A stretch of 64,000 nucleotides of DNA from Photobacterium alginatilyticum (GCF_009910675.1 NZ_RSEJ01000013.1:86443-150442); one strand, 5' to 3'. Shown: positions 10,294 to 21,400, numbered from the stretch's first letter. Numbers and translations: made by a program. Notes: generated by a model from the letters alone, not told the origin.

Positions 10294-10581
10294 ATGCAAA
10301 TTAATCTCACAGGGCACCATGTCGAAATTACCCCGTCTTTACGTGATTACGTAAATACCAAATTCGATAAGCTGGAACGCTTTTTTGATAAGATTAATAA
10401 TGTCCATGTGATTCTGAATGTTGAAAAATTGCAGCAGGTCGCAGAAGCGACCTTGCACATTAACGCAGGGGAAATCCACGCGAAAGCGGATTCAGAAAAT
10501 ATGTATGCCGCTATTGACGCATTAACTGATAAACTGGTCCGTCAATTAAATAAACACAAAGATAAACTCAATAGCCACTGA
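10294..10581 (+). CDS. hpf: Ribosome hibernation promoting factor, short form
   Basis: Short (95-residue) HPF/YfiA-family protein that binds the 30S subunit at the tRNA and mRNA sites and promotes 100S ribosome dimers in stationary phase. It shows the beta-alpha-beta core MQINLTGHHVEITPSL and ends without the long-HPF C-terminal domain. I chose the ATG at 10294 because AAGGAA lies at a proper 8-base spacing and the length then equals that of E. coli HPF; an ATG at 10288 is the alternative. Confidence 0.93.
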   Translation: MQINLTGHHVEITPSLRDYVNTKFDKLERFFDKINNVHVILNVEKLQQVAEATLHINAGEIHAKADSENMYAAIDALTDKLVRQLNKHKDKLNSH

Positions 10582-10583
10582 TC

Positions 10584-11033
10584 ATGCAACTGAGTACTGT
10601 ATTGAGCCTGGACTGCACCAAGAGTGCAGTTCACTGCTCCAGCAAAAAACGCGCTCTGGAAATCATCAGCGAAATCGCCGCCGAGCATCTAGACCAGAAT
10701 CCCCAGCCGCTGTTCGAGTGTATGCTCAACCGCGAAAAGATGGGGAGTACGGGCATCGGCAACGGTATCGCGATTCCCCATGGACGGATCAACAACAGTG
10801 ATCAGGCCATTGCCGTCCTGATCCAGTGTCAGGATCCCATCCAGTTCGATGCCATAGACAACCAGCCGGTCGATTTGCTCTTTGCCCTTCTCGTGCCGGA
10901 TGCTCAATGCAAAGAGCACCTGAAAACCCTGTCTAGCATGGCTGAAAAGCTAAGTAACAAACAAGTCTGTAAACAGCTACGCACCGCAAAAAGCGATGAA
11001 GAGCTTTATCAAATCCTCACCTGTGATTCATAA
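10584..11033 (+). CDS. ptsN: Nitrogen PTS enzyme IIA(Ntr)
   Basis: Regulatory phosphocarrier of the nitrogen phosphotransferase system, phosphorylated by NPr and acting on potassium transport and other targets in E. coli. The 149-residue EIIA(fru/mtl)-type protein carries the active-site histidine in IAIPHGRI (His66). It begins 2 bp after the hpf stop, so the two are translated from one message. The partner NPr (ptsO) is two genes downstream; ptsP is not in this window. Confidence 0.96.
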   Translation: MQLSTVLSLDCTKSAVHCSSKKRALEIISEIAAEHLDQNPQPLFECMLNREKMGSTGIGNGIAIPHGRINNSDQAIAVLIQCQDPIQFDAIDNQPVDLLFALLVPDAQCKEHLKTLSSMAEKLSNKQVCKQLRTAKSDEELYQILTCDS

Positions 11034-11073
11034 TGATCACCACTTCACTCCCGTTATTTAAGGTATGCCAGCC

Positions 11074-11925
11074 ATGAAGTTAATGGTCGTAAGCGGACGT
11101 TCCGGCTCAGGAAAATCAATAGCCCTGCGGGTATTGGAAGATCTGGGCTATTACTGCGTTGATAACCTACCGGTCAACCTGCTGCCCCAGCTTGTCAGCA
11201 CGGTAAATAGCGACCAGCAGGATATCGCAGTGAGCATCGATGTTCGCAATATGCCCGACGAGCCTGAAGAGATCCGTAAAACACTGGATTCTCTCGGTGA
11301 CGAGCTGGACGTCAATGTGATCTACCTGGATGCCGATGACAAAGAGCTGGTTAAGCGCTACAGCGAAACCCGCCGCCTGCACCCGTTGTCCCGGGACAAC
11401 ATGAGCCTGGAGCAGGCCATTCAATCAGAGAGTGAGCGTCTGGCAGAGCTCAAGGCACATGCCGACCTGGTCATAGATACCACCAACCAGTCCATTCACG
11501 ATCTCAGCGAAACCGTTCGCTCCCGTGTCCTGGGCCGCGATGCGCGTGAGCTGATCATGGTATTTGAGTCGTTCGGCTTCAAGCACGGTATACCGACGGA
11601 TGCCGACTACGTCTTTGATGTGCGCTTTTTGCCCAATCCCCACTGGGTTCCCGAGCTCAAGCCTTTGACCGGCCTGGATCAGGGCGTAAAAGAGTATCTC
11701 TCCGGGCACCCGGAAGTGACTCAGCTGACTTACCAGATCCGTAACTTTATCGAGACCTGGCTACCGATGCTGGAAAAGAACAACCGTAGCTACCTGACGG
11801 TTGCCATTGGTTGTACCGGCGGTCAGCACCGTTCTGTCTATATCGCCCAGCAGTTGGCTGAGCATTTTCGCTATGAAGGCCACCAGATCCAGGTTCGCCA
11901 CCGCACGCTGGAAGCAAAGTCATGA
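11074..11925 (+). CDS. rapZ: RNase adapter protein RapZ
   Basis: RNA-binding adapter that in E. coli delivers the GlmZ small RNA to RNase E and so controls glucosamine-6-phosphate synthase. The 283-residue protein has a P-loop kinase-like N-terminus with Walker A GRSGSGKS (residues 8-15) and the conserved C-terminal domain containing [13 protein letters not shown] and a basic tail. The ATG at 11074 is preferred since AAGG is 10 bases upstream; the ATG at 11065 is too near it. The stop overlaps ptsO by 4 bp. GlmZ/GlmY are not visible here. Confidence 0.95.
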   Translation: MKLMVVSGRSGSGKSIALRVLEDLGYYCVDNLPVNLLPQLVSTVNSDQQDIAVSIDVRNMPDEPEEIRKTLDSLGDELDVNVIYLDADDKELVKRYSETRRLHPLSRDNMSLEQAIQSESERLAELKAHADLVIDTTNQSIHDLSETVRSRVLGRDARELIMVFESFGFKHGIPTDADYVFDVRFLPNPHWVPELKPLTGLDQGVKEYLSGHPEVTQLTYQIRNFIETWLPMLEKNNRSYLTVAIGCTGGQHRSVYIAQQLAEHFRYEGHQIQVRHRTLEAKS

Positions 11926-12197
11926 CCATCCTGAGCCGGCAGTTATTTATCAAAAACCGTCTGGGCCTGCATGCCCGGGCCGCTATCAAACTGGTTGAAC
12001 TGGCACAAAGCTTCGAGTCCACTGTCACTATCAGCAATGACGAAAAAAGTGCGACAGCCGATAGCGTAATGGGACTGTTGATGCTCGAATCGGCCCAGGG
12101 CCAGCAGATCTGCGTCAGCGCCGACGGCAGTGATGCCGAAGCCGCATTATCGGCGGTGTCCGAGCTGATAGAAGCTGGCTTTGACGAAGAAAGCTAG
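11922..12197 (+). CDS. ptsO: Nitrogen PTS phosphocarrier protein NPr
   Basis: HPr-like phosphocarrier that passes phosphate from EI(Ntr) to EIIA(Ntr). The 91-residue protein has the HPr active site GLHARAA (His17) and the Ser site in [11 protein letters not shown] (Ser48). It is the last gene of the rpoN run and overlaps rapZ by 4 bp. An inverted repeat with a T-rich end follows at 12238. Confidence 0.95.
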   Translation: MTILSRQLFIKNRLGLHARAAIKLVELAQSFESTVTISNDEKSATADSVMGLLMLESAQGQQICVSADGSDAEAALSAVSELIEAGFDEES

Positions 12198-12237
12198 TTG
12201 CCCCGGTGAAGTTAACTTCGCCAATTGGGCTGTGAAC

Positions 12238-12288
12238 AAGAATGATTGTGAGTGCATTTAATCCGAACTAAACCATAATCATTCTTTT
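12238..12288 (+). terminator. Putative terminator of the rpoN-ptsO operon
   Basis: AAGAATGATT (12238-12247) is the exact reverse complement of AATCATTCTT (12277-12286), with TT following. The loop of about 29 bases is long and the stem is A/T-rich, so this may be a weak terminator or a protein-binding site. Confidence 0.4.
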
Positions 12289-12342
12289 CCTGCCAATCCC
12301 TGCTATTCCTCTTGCAGATTAAATCTTTATTTCCTCTCAGAT

Positions 12343-12469
12343 CTGGTGAGACAACCACTACACTATTACGTTAAAATTCAGCTTATTGCGCCGTCAGACC
12401 AAACTAAGCAGACCAAGCTAAACAGTCAGCAATGCCTTCTTGGCATTCTCTGTTCACCTCAATCACCAG
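12343..12469 (+). promoter_or_regulatory. Candidate structured leader RNA of mgtE
   Basis: CTGGTGA (12343-12349) pairs exactly with TCACCAG (12463-12469), closing a region of 127 bases. Inside it AATGCC (12431-12436) pairs with GGCATT (12442-12447). The element ends about 48 bases before the mgtE ATG. The GGTGAG near the 5' end resembles the start of the M-box magnesium riboswitch, but the conserved 3' part of the M-box is not seen, so I do not assign it to that class. Confidence 0.35.
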
Positions 12470-12517
12470 TTCAGGGTATGGCGGCCGGCATCAGAGTAAT
12501 TTGGGGTACCACGACCA

Positions 12518-13876
12518 ATGGCGGATGTATTAGAACAAGATCAGACGCATCAGACGCTGCAAGAAGTTAATCAAGCGCTTGAAAACGGCATGTTTGTCCA
12601 TGTCCGCCGAATGCTCCAGGATATGGAGCCGGAGGATATCGCTCACCTGCTGGAAGCCTCTCCGCCCAAAGAACGCCAGGTCTTATGGCAGCTGACCGAT
12701 CCCGAAGAGCAGGGTGAAATCCTCGATGAACTGTCGGAAGATGTAAAAGACGGCATCGTCGCACAGATGGAACCAGAAAAACTGGCAGCCGTCACCGAGG
12801 GGATGGAAACCGATGACGTTGCCTATGTCCTGCGTAGCCTGCCTGATGACAAGTATCAGGAAGTACTGGCGCAAATGGATGCCACCGACCGTCACCGGGT
12901 AGAAAAGGCGCTGGCCTACCCGGAAGAAACGGCCGGCGGTATGATGAGCACCGACTTTATCACCATCCGCGGCGATGTTACCGCCGATGTCGTCTTGCGT
13001 TACCTGCGTATGAAGGGAGAACTCCCTGAAGCCACCGATGCCCTGTATGTTGTTGACCAAAATGAACAACTCATCGGTAGCCTGTCGCTATCAACGCTGA
13101 TCACGACCCAGTCGGATATCGAAATTCAGGAAGTCATGGATGATGCCGACGAGGCCATCTCGGTCGAGATGGATGACAGCGAAGTAGCCAATCTCTTTGA
13201 ACGTCGTAACTGGCTTTCAGCACCGGTCATCGATACAGACAACCACCTCGTCGGTCGTATCACCATTGATGACGTCGTCGATATCATCCGTGAAGATGCC
13301 GAACATACCATGATGAGTATGGCGGGTATGGAAGATGACGAAGACACCTTTGCTCCCGTTATGAAATCCGCCCGACGCCGTAGTATCTGGCTGGGCGTCA
13401 ACGTACTGGCAGCACTGGCCGCAGCTTCCGTGTCCAATATGTTCGAAGACACGCTGGATAAAATGGCAGCCATCGCGATCCTGATGACCATCGTCCCTTC
13501 AATGGGCGGTGTCGCCGGTAACCAGACCGTCGCCCTGGTGATCCGAGGCCTGGCCGTCGGCCATATCGGTGAAACCAACACCCGCTGGCTGCTCAGCAAG
13601 GAAGCCCGCGTAGGTCTGATTAACGGTGTGCTTTGGGCTGCCATCATTGGCGGTGTGGTGGTCTTGTGGAAAGGCAACCTGATACTCGGGCTCATCATTG
13701 CAGGCGCGATGATGACCAACCTGCTGGTTGCGGGCATTGCCGGAGTGTGTGTACCTATTTTGCTGAAAAAACTCAATATCGACCCGGCACTGGCGGGCGG
13801 GATGGCCCTGACCACTATCACCGATATTATCGGCCTGTCGGTCTTTTTGGGGCTGGCGACAGTATTCCTTGTCTAA
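12518..13876 (+). CDS. mgtE: Magnesium transporter MgtE
   Basis: Homodimeric Mg2+ channel gated by its own cytoplasmic magnesium-sensing domains. The 452-residue protein shows the N-terminal superhelical MgtE_N domain (about 20-135, with DPEEQGEILDELSEDV), two CBS domains (about 140-265) and five membrane helices from about residue 285 to the end, including the ion-path region PSMGGVAGNQT. It is alone on its strand, convergent with pmbA, and preceded by a structured leader that could sense magnesium or another signal. Confidence 0.95.
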   Translation: MADVLEQDQTHQTLQEVNQALENGMFVHVRRMLQDMEPEDIAHLLEASPPKERQVLWQLTDPEEQGEILDELSEDVKDGIVAQMEPEKLAAVTEGMETDDVAYVLRSLPDDKYQEVLAQMDATDRHRVEKALAYPEETAGGMMSTDFITIRGDVTADVVLRYLRMKGELPEATDALYVVDQNEQLIGSLSLSTLITTQSDIEIQEVMDDADEAISVEMDDSEVANLFERRNWLSAPVIDTDNHLVGRITIDDVVDIIREDAEHTMMSMAGMEDDEDTFAPVMKSARRRSIWLGVNVLAALAAASVSNMFEDTLDKMAAIAILMTIVPSMGGVAGNQTVALVIRGLAVGHIGETNTRWLLSKEARVGLINGVLWAAIIGGVVVLWKGNLILGLIIAGAMMTNLLVAGIAGVCVPILLKKLNIDPALAGGMALTTITDIIGLSVFLGLATVFLV

Positions 13877-13911
13877 AGGTGTTAAGTCGCGAGTGACGAG
13901 ATAAAACCGCT

Positions 13912-13935
13912 CCTCCCCCTTATTTAAGGGGGAGG
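13912..13935. terminator. Hairpin between convergent mgtE and pmbA
   Basis: CCTCCCCCTTA and TAAGGGGGAGG form an exact 11-bp stem with a 2-base centre. On the minus strand a GGTTTT run follows five bases later, fitting termination of pmbA; on the plus strand no T-tract follows. Confidence 0.55.
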
Positions 13936-13960
13936 GAACTCAAACCTTCAACAAAAGCGA

Positions 13961-15304
13961 CTATTCACCCGCAATCTTCATCGTATCCAGCAACATCGAG
14001 CCGGTCTGGATCTGGCTTCGGGTTTCGGTATCGGTACCAATGGCGACGATATTCTGCATCATATCCTTCAGGTTACCGGCAATAGTCACTTCACTGACCG
14101 GGAACTGAATCTCACCGTTTTCTACCCAGAAACCAGCCGCACCGCGTGAATAGTCACCAGTGACTATATTAACGCCCTGACCCATCAGTTCTGTCACTAG
14201 CAAGCCGCGATCCATTTTCTTCAGCATCTGGCTATAGTCTTCACCCGTGGACTTAACCTGCCAGTTATGGATACCTCCGGCGTGCCCGGTTGGTTGTCGG
14301 CCCAGTTTACGCGCGGCGTAACTGGTCATCAGGTAGGTCTGTAAGATCCCGTCCTGAATGATTTCGCGATCATGTGTCGCCAGACCTTCGCTGTCGAAAG
14401 GCGTACTTGCCATTCCTCTCAGGATATGTGGCCGCTCGCTGATGTTCATCCATTCAGGGAAGATCTGCTCACCCAGCTTATCCAACAGGAAAGAAGACTT
14501 GCGATACAGGTTCGAACCGCTGATCGCCATTACCAGATGGCCAAATAGCCCGGTAGCGATATCGGCTGCAAACATCACCGGCGCCTCGCGCGTCGACAAC
14601 TTCTGCGGATCGATCCGTCCTACCGTACGTTCTGCGGCATGTTGACCAACCCGCTCAGGCAGCCACAAGTCGGAGGCTCGACGGGCCGTGGTATAACTGT
14701 AATCTCGCTCCATCTCACCATTCTTGCCCTCGGCAATCACACAGCAGCTGGTGCTGTGACGGCTTGAGGCATAGCTGGCCAGCATACCGTGGCTATTGCC
14801 ATAGACACGAACACCGTAATGGCTGTCATAGCTTGCACCGTCACTCTGTTTGATACGGGGATCATAATCAAGCGCCGCCTGCTCGGCCTGAATCGCAATC
14901 GCCGCAGCATGATCGGGCTCCGGCTCGTCAGGATGGAACAGGTCAAGATCGGGAATATCCTTGGCCATCAGCTCTTTCGGGCCCGGTCCCGCAAAGGGGT
15001 CTTCAGACGTGTAACGAGCGATATCTAGCGCTGCTGCGACAGTTTGGGCTATCGCACTCTCGCTGAGATCCGAGGTTGAGGCACTGCCCTTACGCTGCCC
15101 GCGATAGACGGTGATCCCCAATGCCCCGTCACTATTAAACTCCACATTTTCGACGTCACACATGCGTGTCGACACACTGATACCCGTCGTTTTGTTAATA
15201 GCAACCTCGGCAGCATCAGCCTGTTTGCCTGCCAGCTCCAACGCTTTGGCAACCGCCGCTTCAAGTTCTACACGCTGCTGCGCAACCTGTTCTCTTACGT
15301 CCAT
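13961..15304 (-). CDS. pmbA: Metalloprotease subunit PmbA (TldE)
   Basis: Partner of TldD in the cytoplasmic TldD/TldE protease, which in E. coli matures microcin B17 and degrades CcdA. The 447-residue protein belongs to the PmbA/TldD family and, like other TldE subunits, lacks the HExxxH metal site that TldD has. Conserved regions include [15 protein letters not shown] and the C-terminal [16 protein letters not shown], typical of the family. tldD is 825 bp away on the same strand, separated by the oppositely oriented darP. The vibrio substrate is unknown. Confidence 0.94.
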   Translation of the reverse strand: MDVREQVAQQRVELEAAVAKALELAGKQADAAEVAINKTTGISVSTRMCDVENVEFNSDGALGITVYRGQRKGSASTSDLSESAIAQTVAAALDIARYTSEDPFAGPGPKELMAKDIPDLDLFHPDEPEPDHAAAIAIQAEQAALDYDPRIKQSDGASYDSHYGVRVYGNSHGMLASYASSRHSTSCCVIAEGKNGEMERDYSYTTARRASDLWLPERVGQHAAERTVGRIDPQKLSTREAPVMFAADIATGLFGHLVMAISGSNLYRKSSFLLDKLGEQIFPEWMNISERPHILRGMASTPFDSEGLATHDREIIQDGILQTYLMTSYAARKLGRQPTGHAGGIHNWQVKSTGEDYSQMLKKMDRGLLVTELMGQGVNIVTGDYSRGAAGFWVENGEIQFPVSEVTIAGNLKDMMQNIVAIGTDTETRSQIQTGSMLLDTMKIAGE

Positions 15305-15532
15305 ATCTTTACTTACTCAGAGAATGACAACCATTTCATAGCGTTACTTTAAGCACGCTAACGTGGCTTAATGAAATGAAGATCATGAAAATAATCAGCA
15401 GCACAACAGCAAACGCTGATAAGTGCCCTATTTAGTATTACATATAGGATAACACCGCCTGTAAGGAATTTGCGCCCCAAATCATGTTTAAACTGATAAA
15501 ATAGAGCCATTACCTTCTTTAGTGAGCCTATT

Positions 15533-16057
15533 ATGAGCCGTAAAAACCAAAAAGCCCCGTGGGAAGAGGAAGAAGAAATCATCTGGGTCAGCAAGTCCGA
15601 GATGAAACGCGACATGGAAGCCCTGCAAAAAGTCGGGGAGGAGCTTGTCGAGCTTAAACCCAATGCGCTGGCGAAAATTCCGCTGGACGAAGATCTCCTG
15701 GAAGCTGTCAAAGATGCGCAGCGCTTCAAGAACGAAGCCCGCCGCCGTCAGTTACAGCGAATTGGCAAGCTGATGCGTCAGGTCGATGTCGAGCCTATCC
15801 AGGCTGCATTGGACATGCTGCGCAACAAGCACTCGCAGGCAACGGTTGCCCTGAAAAAGCTGGAGCAAAAACGCGACAAGCTGATCGAGAATGGTGACAG
15901 CATGATCAATGCCATCATGGTTGATCATCCTGACGCCGATCGTCAGCGCCTGCGCCAGCTTGTTCGTCAGGCGAACAAAGAAAAAGCGCAAAACAAGCCG
16001 GCCAAGGCATACCGTGAAATCTTCCAGTACCTCAAAGCGCTGTACCTGGAAGACTAG
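15533..16057 (+). CDS. darP: Ribosome-associated protein DarP (YjgA, DUF615)
   Basis: DUF615 protein; in E. coli YjgA/DarP binds late 50S assembly intermediates and acts in 23S rRNA maturation at the peptidyl-transferase centre. The 174-residue, highly charged, mostly helical protein starts [10 protein letters not shown] with a run of glutamates and has a long basic helical region. It sits between pmbA and tldD, divergent from the former and convergent with the latter. Confidence 0.93.
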   Translation: MSRKNQKAPWEEEEEIIWVSKSEMKRDMEALQKVGEELVELKPNALAKIPLDEDLLEAVKDAQRFKNEARRRQLQRIGKLMRQVDVEPIQAALDMLRNKHSQATVALKKLEQKRDKLIENGDSMINAIMVDHPDADRQRLRQLVRQANKEKAQNKPAKAYREIFQYLKALYLED

Positions 16058-16080
16058 AAACTGTTCAAACCGGTACCATA

Positions 16081-16112
16081 AAAAATGCCAGCACTTCCGT
16101 GCTGGCATTTTT
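16081..16112. terminator. Bidirectional terminator between darP and tldD
   Basis: AAAAATGCCAGCAC (16081-16094) pairs with GTGCTGGCATTTTT (16099-16112) around a 4-base TTCC loop. It has a T-run on both strands and serves the convergent genes. Confidence 0.9.
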
Positions 16113-16128
16113 ATATTTCCCTTTCCCG

Positions 16129-17574
16129 CTACTGCGTACCACCGACAGTCATGGAGTCTACCTTCAGCGTCGGCTGACCGACACCGACCGGCACACTCTG
16201 GCCCGCTTTGCCGCAAACGCCGACACCGCGGTCGATATCCAGATCATTACCGACCATAGAGACCTGCTGCATGGCTTCAATACCGCTGCCAATCAGGGTC
16301 GCTCCCTTAATTGGGCGTGTCACCTTACCGTTTTCTATCAGGTAGGCTTCCGAGGCCGAGAAGACAAACTTGCCCGAGGTAATATCTACCTGGCCGCCGC
16401 CAAAGTTAGGGGCATAGATCCCCTGCTTGACGCTGGCAATGATCTCTTCCGGCGTATGCTGACCCGGCAGCATATAGGTATTGGTCATACGAGGCATCGG
16501 CAGATGGGCATAGGACTCGCGGCGACCGTTCCCCGTCGGCGCAACGCCCATCAGGCGCGCATTGAGCTTGTCCTGCATATAGCCTTTGAGCTTGCCGTTT
16601 TCTACCAGTACATTGTACTGGCCCGGTGTACCTTCATCATCAATGTTAATCGAACCCCGGCGATCCACCAGCGTACCGTCATCGACAATGGTACACAGCG
16701 GCGAGGTCACCTGCTCGCCCATATGGCCGGCAAACATGGACGAGCCCTTACGGTTAAAGTCACCTTCCAGACCATGGCCCACCGCTTCATGCAGCAGTAC
16801 GCCAGGCCAGCCAGCACCAAGTACTACCGGCATGGTGCCTGCAGGTGCGGCGTCAGCATCGATGTTGACCAGCGCCTGGCGAATCGCCTCATCGGCATAA
16901 TTCAGTGCAATGGATTTACCATTTTCTTCACTGAGGAAGTATTCATAACCATAGCGGCCACCGCCCCCGGCACTGCCGTGCTCACGCTTGTCACCCTTCT
17001 CAATCAGGATGCTAATGGATAAACGAACCAGCGGGCGAATATCCGCGGCATAGGTACCGTCCAGTGCAGCGACCAAGACCTGCTCGTAGACGCCATTGAT
17101 ACTGACGGACACTTCCTTGACCAGAGGCTCTTTGGTTCGAATATAACGGTCAATCTCTTCAAGCAAGGCAATCTTCTGGTGCTTGTCAAAACTACCCAAC
17201 GGATTAACTGGCGCATATATTCCGGAGGCGGTAACAGGGCTAAAGGTCTGAGTTTTGCCATTCCCGCCCGCGCGGACAATGCCCCGGGCAGCTTTGGCAC
17301 TCTGGTTCAGTGCCAGCTGGTTGATCTGATCAGAATAGGCAAAGCCGGTCTTCTCGCCAGCAACGGCTCGAACCCCTACACCACGGTCAATGTTGAATGA
17401 GCCATCTTTGATAATGCTGTCTTCCAGCACAAGCGATTCATGCCAACAGGACTGAAAGTAAATGTCAGCATAGTCCACGCCCCGGGCTGCAATCAGCCCC
17501 AGCGTTTGGCTTAATTCATCACGTCCCAGGCCTGACTGCGTCAGCATGGTATTTTCTACTGTTTCCAGAGTCAT
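16129..17574 (-). CDS. tldD: Metalloprotease TldD
   Basis: Catalytic subunit of the TldD/TldE heterodimeric protease. The 481-residue protein carries the metal-binding HEAVGH (His262/His267) followed by GLEGD, the hallmark that separates TldD from TldE. The C-terminal region contains the Gly-rich [17 protein letters not shown] strand pair. It follows the amidase gene by 22 bp on the same strand. Large open frames exist on the opposite strand here, but they have no family features. Confidence 0.96.
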   Translation of the reverse strand: MTLETVENTMLTQSGLGRDELSQTLGLIAARGVDYADIYFQSCWHESLVLEDSIIKDGSFNIDRGVGVRAVAGEKTGFAYSDQINQLALNQSAKAARGIVRAGGNGKTQTFSPVTASGIYAPVNPLGSFDKHQKIALLEEIDRYIRTKEPLVKEVSVSINGVYEQVLVAALDGTYAADIRPLVRLSISILIEKGDKREHGSAGGGGRYGYEYFLSEENGKSIALNYADEAIRQALVNIDADAAPAGTMPVVLGAGWPGVLLHEAVGHGLEGDFNRKGSSMFAGHMGEQVTSPLCTIVDDGTLVDRRGSINIDDEGTPGQYNVLVENGKLKGYMQDKLNARLMGVAPTGNGRRESYAHLPMPRMTNTYMLPGQHTPEEIIASVKQGIYAPNFGGGQVDITSGKFVFSASEAYLIENGKVTRPIKGATLIGSGIEAMQQVSMVGNDLDIDRGVGVCGKAGQSVPVGVGQPTLKVDSMTVGGTQ

Positions 17575-17596
17575 TTACTTTGCTCTTCTAAGATAC

Positions 17597-18418
17597 CTAC
17601 CGCTGATGCACGCCCAGACGAGCATGCTTCAGCACTGGCATATTTATTCTGATGGTCTGGCTTAAATTTAAATCCAGATCGGCTGTCAATACACCGGTTC
17701 CCTGTTGTTGACAGGCGACTACCTGCCCCCACGGATCAATAATCATCGAATGACCCCAGGTTTCCCGGCCTTCATTGTGCTCGCCCCACTGGGCTGCTGC
17801 GACAATCCAGCACTGCGTCTCCACAGCTCGAGCACGTAATAGTACATCCCAATGCGCCTTGCCGGTCACCTTGGTAAACGCGGCAGGGACCACAATGATA
17901 TCGGCCCCCTGCTCTCTCAAAGCGGTATATAGCTGCGGAAAGCGAATATCATAACAGATTGATAATCCAATATTTCCAAAAGGCGTCGGCACGACTTTGA
18001 TTTCTCGTCCCGGTTGGAACGTATCAGACTCGCGGTAGCTATGATGTTGATCTGCAACCTCGACATCAAACATGTGCAACTTATCGTAAGATGCCTGACA
18101 CTGCCCCTCGTCATCAAACAGCAACGCGGTGGTGGTGATGGCCCCGTCAGTTTGCCGGATCGGCATTGAGCCTATCAGCAACCAGATCCCGAGCTGCCGG
18201 GTCAGCGCCGACAGGGCTTCCTGTAAGGGCCCCTCGCCCAGAAGCTCGGCATGGCGTTGATAGTCCTCACGGGAACCAAAGACCAGACAGTTCTCCGGGG
18301 TGACGACCAACTTTGCCCCTTGTAGCTGCAACCCTTTAAGCTTTTTCTTCAGCTGCCGCAAATTGGCTTCAGGATCCGCGCCTGAATTCATTTGTACAAC
18401 GCCCACTTTTGCCATCAT
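17597..18418 (-). CDS. Nitrilase-family amidase, probably deaminated glutathione amidase
   Basis: A 273-residue carbon-nitrogen hydrolase with the full Glu-Lys-Cys triad: Glu42 in VTPENC, Lys113 in YDKLHMFDV, and Cys155 in LSICYDIRFP. The YRESDTFQPG loop resembles the Nit1 branch, whose E. coli member YbeM removes deaminated glutathione, a transamination by-product; that substrate is inferred. It lies between yhdP and tldD on the same strand (36 and 22 bp gaps). No signal peptide, so cytoplasmic. Confidence 0.85.
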   Translation of the reverse strand: MMAKVGVVQMNSGADPEANLRQLKKKLKGLQLQGAKLVVTPENCLVFGSREDYQRHAELLGEGPLQEALSALTRQLGIWLLIGSMPIRQTDGAITTTALLFDDEGQCQASYDKLHMFDVEVADQHHSYRESDTFQPGREIKVVPTPFGNIGLSICYDIRFPQLYTALREQGADIIVVPAAFTKVTGKAHWDVLLRARAVETQCWIVAAAQWGEHNEGRETWGHSMIIDPWGQVVACQQQGTGVLTADLDLNLSQTIRINMPVLKHARLGVHQR

Positions 18419-18454
18419 TTACTTCCTTTTCCGACAAAGACCACTATTCCATTA

Positions 18455-21400
18455 TTATTTTGACTGGTTCTGTTGTTCCTTCAATTTTTCCGGCACGGTG
18501 TACTCCCCGGTAAAACGAGACTTCTCGGTGACCGTCGGTGAATCAATCGGCCCTGTAACCGCATAGTTAATCTGGGTAAAGACATCCAGCACCGGCGATA
18601 ATGCGGTTGAAATGGCAAACACAAAAATAGCGGTTTGCGGCGCCACCGCAAACGCCGTCAGCACCGGTATTCCAGACGTAAAGTCAGGAAGGAACTTCAC
18701 TTTCGCATCGACCGTTTCATTAACAAGGTTAGCACTTCCGGTAATATACATGTCACCTGCCAGTGCCTGCATTTTTATATCGTCACTTTCGAACTGGCCA
18801 TTTTCAATCCTGCCAGAGCCCCTGATATAGTTAAAGGCCAACCCGTCGTCAAACACCCCCGAGAAATCGAGCTGCATTTTTCTCACGATCGAATCTAAGC
18901 TGAACAGGCCAAGCAAGCGCCCGGCACCGCCGACATCACTGATCACTCCCTTACCGGTTTCTGATTTCATTTCTCCGGTCAAGGTTTCACGGTGCATCGC
19001 CCATGGTGCGCCCTGCCACTGAATAGAGGCATAGCTACTGAATTTCGCCCCCAGGATCCCGCCGGACACCCCAAAACGCCCCATCAGATCTGAGCTATTG
19101 TCACCTTCGATGTCGAAAGCGATATGGGTTTCGTTCTGATCATGGTCCAGCATCCAGTGCCCATCCAGGCTCAGCGAGGTCGTGCCCGAATCAATCAGCA
19201 GGTTCTGTAACTCCAGCATAGTGCCTTCCCGGCGCAACTTCCCGGTGACCTTGCCAAGTCGGTAGCCCTGTAGCCAGGCATCCTGCAGCGTGAGATCGAT
19301 CTCCGGCATATTCGCCATCATAGAGCGGTCAAAATCGGTCGCCGGCGGGATATCCTGCTGCGGCTTGTACTTGCTACGCGGCATCTCCTCGACATCATCC
19401 AGCCCCGGCAGGTTCAGGTGCATTTTCTCCAGCGTCACCCTTAAAGGCGCACCATCAGGCCAGAACGCCTCGCCGGTCATTTCCCGGCTACCCAGAATAA
19501 TATGCCACTGCGCAGGCTGTCTGCGCATCGCAAGGTCAACCTCATTCCAGTTTAACGTCGCCAGTTTCAGCTTCTTAACGCGCGCATTTACCCGGGTTGG
19601 GTTGGGGATCTCCGGCATGACTGTTGGCTGCCCGGCCTGGGCCATTTGTGCCGTCTTATCATCAATCTCTCCAATAAGCTCGACCCAACGGTCACCGTCC
19701 AGGTAGTCACTACGGATCCGAAGCGAGTGGCTCCCCCGCGCGAGAGAACGTAATTTCCCTTTCCCGACCAACAGCTCGCTGGCCTCTATCTTCAAGCGCT
19801 CAGGCACTAAATTGATTGTCGCCTGGTAAGTGGCATCTGGCACAACGATATTACCGGTCAACGATTCTGCATTACCGTGTACCGCCAGTTTTGCCTGCTG
19901 CTTGGTCCCCGGCGACACGTACAGCGGATACGGCAGCTTGCTGTTAACGCCAACCAGTCCGGCCAGCAAGTCAACATTGTAGTCAAAACCCGTATCGTGC
20001 AGATTAACGCCGACCTTGGCATTCCAACGGCTATGGCCGCTCACGCGGGCCAGCAAAGGATCATCAACCTGCTGTTGCAGCGTAGCGACATCCCAGTCTC
20101 CATCCAGCTTAACACCCACCTGATAGCCCGTGTCCACGCTCTCGCCATCAAAACCGAAAACAACAGGCTGCGCGAGTAACATGCCCTGGATATCATCGGC
20201 CTTGATAACATCATTATCAAAACTCAGGCTGCCACTGACCTTATCCAACTGAAGTGGCGGGGCATCCATGGCAACCTGGTTATCTTTCAGACTCGCCGAG
20301 CCCCATGCCCGTACATCACTGCCGTCAAAAGGTATATCCAGTTTAAACTGCGAGCTTACCGGACCACTGACCTGGACCGTCGTCAGCGCCGCCCCGACCG
20401 AGTCAACCAGCGGTGTCGCCAGCATATAATCACGTACCTGCTGGCCATCGGCATCCACACCAATAGCCAACTTGAGATGGCCATCTTCGCTCAGCTCGGC
20501 TTCACCGGTGACCTTGGACGCCGTCGCTCCCATGGTTTTCGCATGGCTGGCATCAAGGTACATAAAATCATTTTCAAACAGCAGGTCCAGCTTCAGATCA
20601 GTCAACTCAGGCCATGCCGTATCAAAACTAAAGCGGCCTTTACGCAAAGCTACCTTGGCCTGAAAAACCCCCTCGCCTTTGCTGTAGGGGAAGTCATTGA
20701 GCTCACCGTACCATAGCAGCTGGGCACGCTCTGCCTTACCGCCACGAATAGCCGTCGACAGGTAATCTGTCAGTTCCCGCCCCAATGCCAGCGTCGGCAA
20801 ATACCGCCACGTTTCACCCGCATCATGAGCCGTCGCTTCACCGTAAAATGACAACCAGGCCGGTGCCTCAGCAGGAAAGTCCAGGCGGAACTGGCCATCA
20901 GCAGCTAAATGCGGCGTCGATACGGATAGGGCATCACTCCACAGGCGCCAGCCATCTTCGCCGACTTGCCAGTAAGCGGTCACTTCACTTGTGGTGATAT
21001 TTAACGGGGCCTGAAACACTTCTCCATAGGGAAGTACATCATCATTTAGCGCCAGCACGGCTTTTCCGCCGGCCAGGCTGCCTGATAGCCGGGCAGCAAG
21101 CTTGTTCATGCCAGGCAGCAGTTCCCACTGCTTCATACCAAACGCTTTAAGATCGGCCGAAAAGCGCGGAGGCTGATCGCCGTCAGCAGCAATTCGGATA
21201 TCATCCAACTGACCGGACGGCTGTAGCTTGGCGAGTATCTCGGCAACTGTATTGTCTTCCGGCAGGAAGCTGACAAACGGCAGCAGCTGGTCAAGAGGCA
21301 GGCTGGTCAATGCAACTTGCCAGCGCTCAGGCTCCCACTGCGCCGCGATATCAAAGGCTGGCCACAGTCGCTTGTCGGTTTGCAGAAGCATCTGATCGCT

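Larger units (their letters stand above)
12198..12517. other. ptsO-mgtE intergenic region
   Basis: A 320-bp gap without a convincing gene. In order it holds a perfect 12-bp palindrome GAAGTTAACTTC (12208-12219), a 10-bp inverted repeat with T-rich 3' side that probably ends the rpoN operon, and a self-complementary region of about 127 bases that looks like a structured mgtE leader. The mgtE start has GGGG about 11 bases upstream. Confidence 0.5.

Noticed and set aside
12343..12469. Assignment of the mgtE leader as an M-box riboswitch
   Set aside because: Only a short 5' GGTGAG block agrees; the conserved 3' block of the M-box is not present.
16099..17022. 307-residue open frame on the plus strand opposite tldD
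   Set aside because: Antisense to a clearly conserved TldD; the translation has no family motif and no ribosome-binding site, and it begins inside the darP/tldD terminator.
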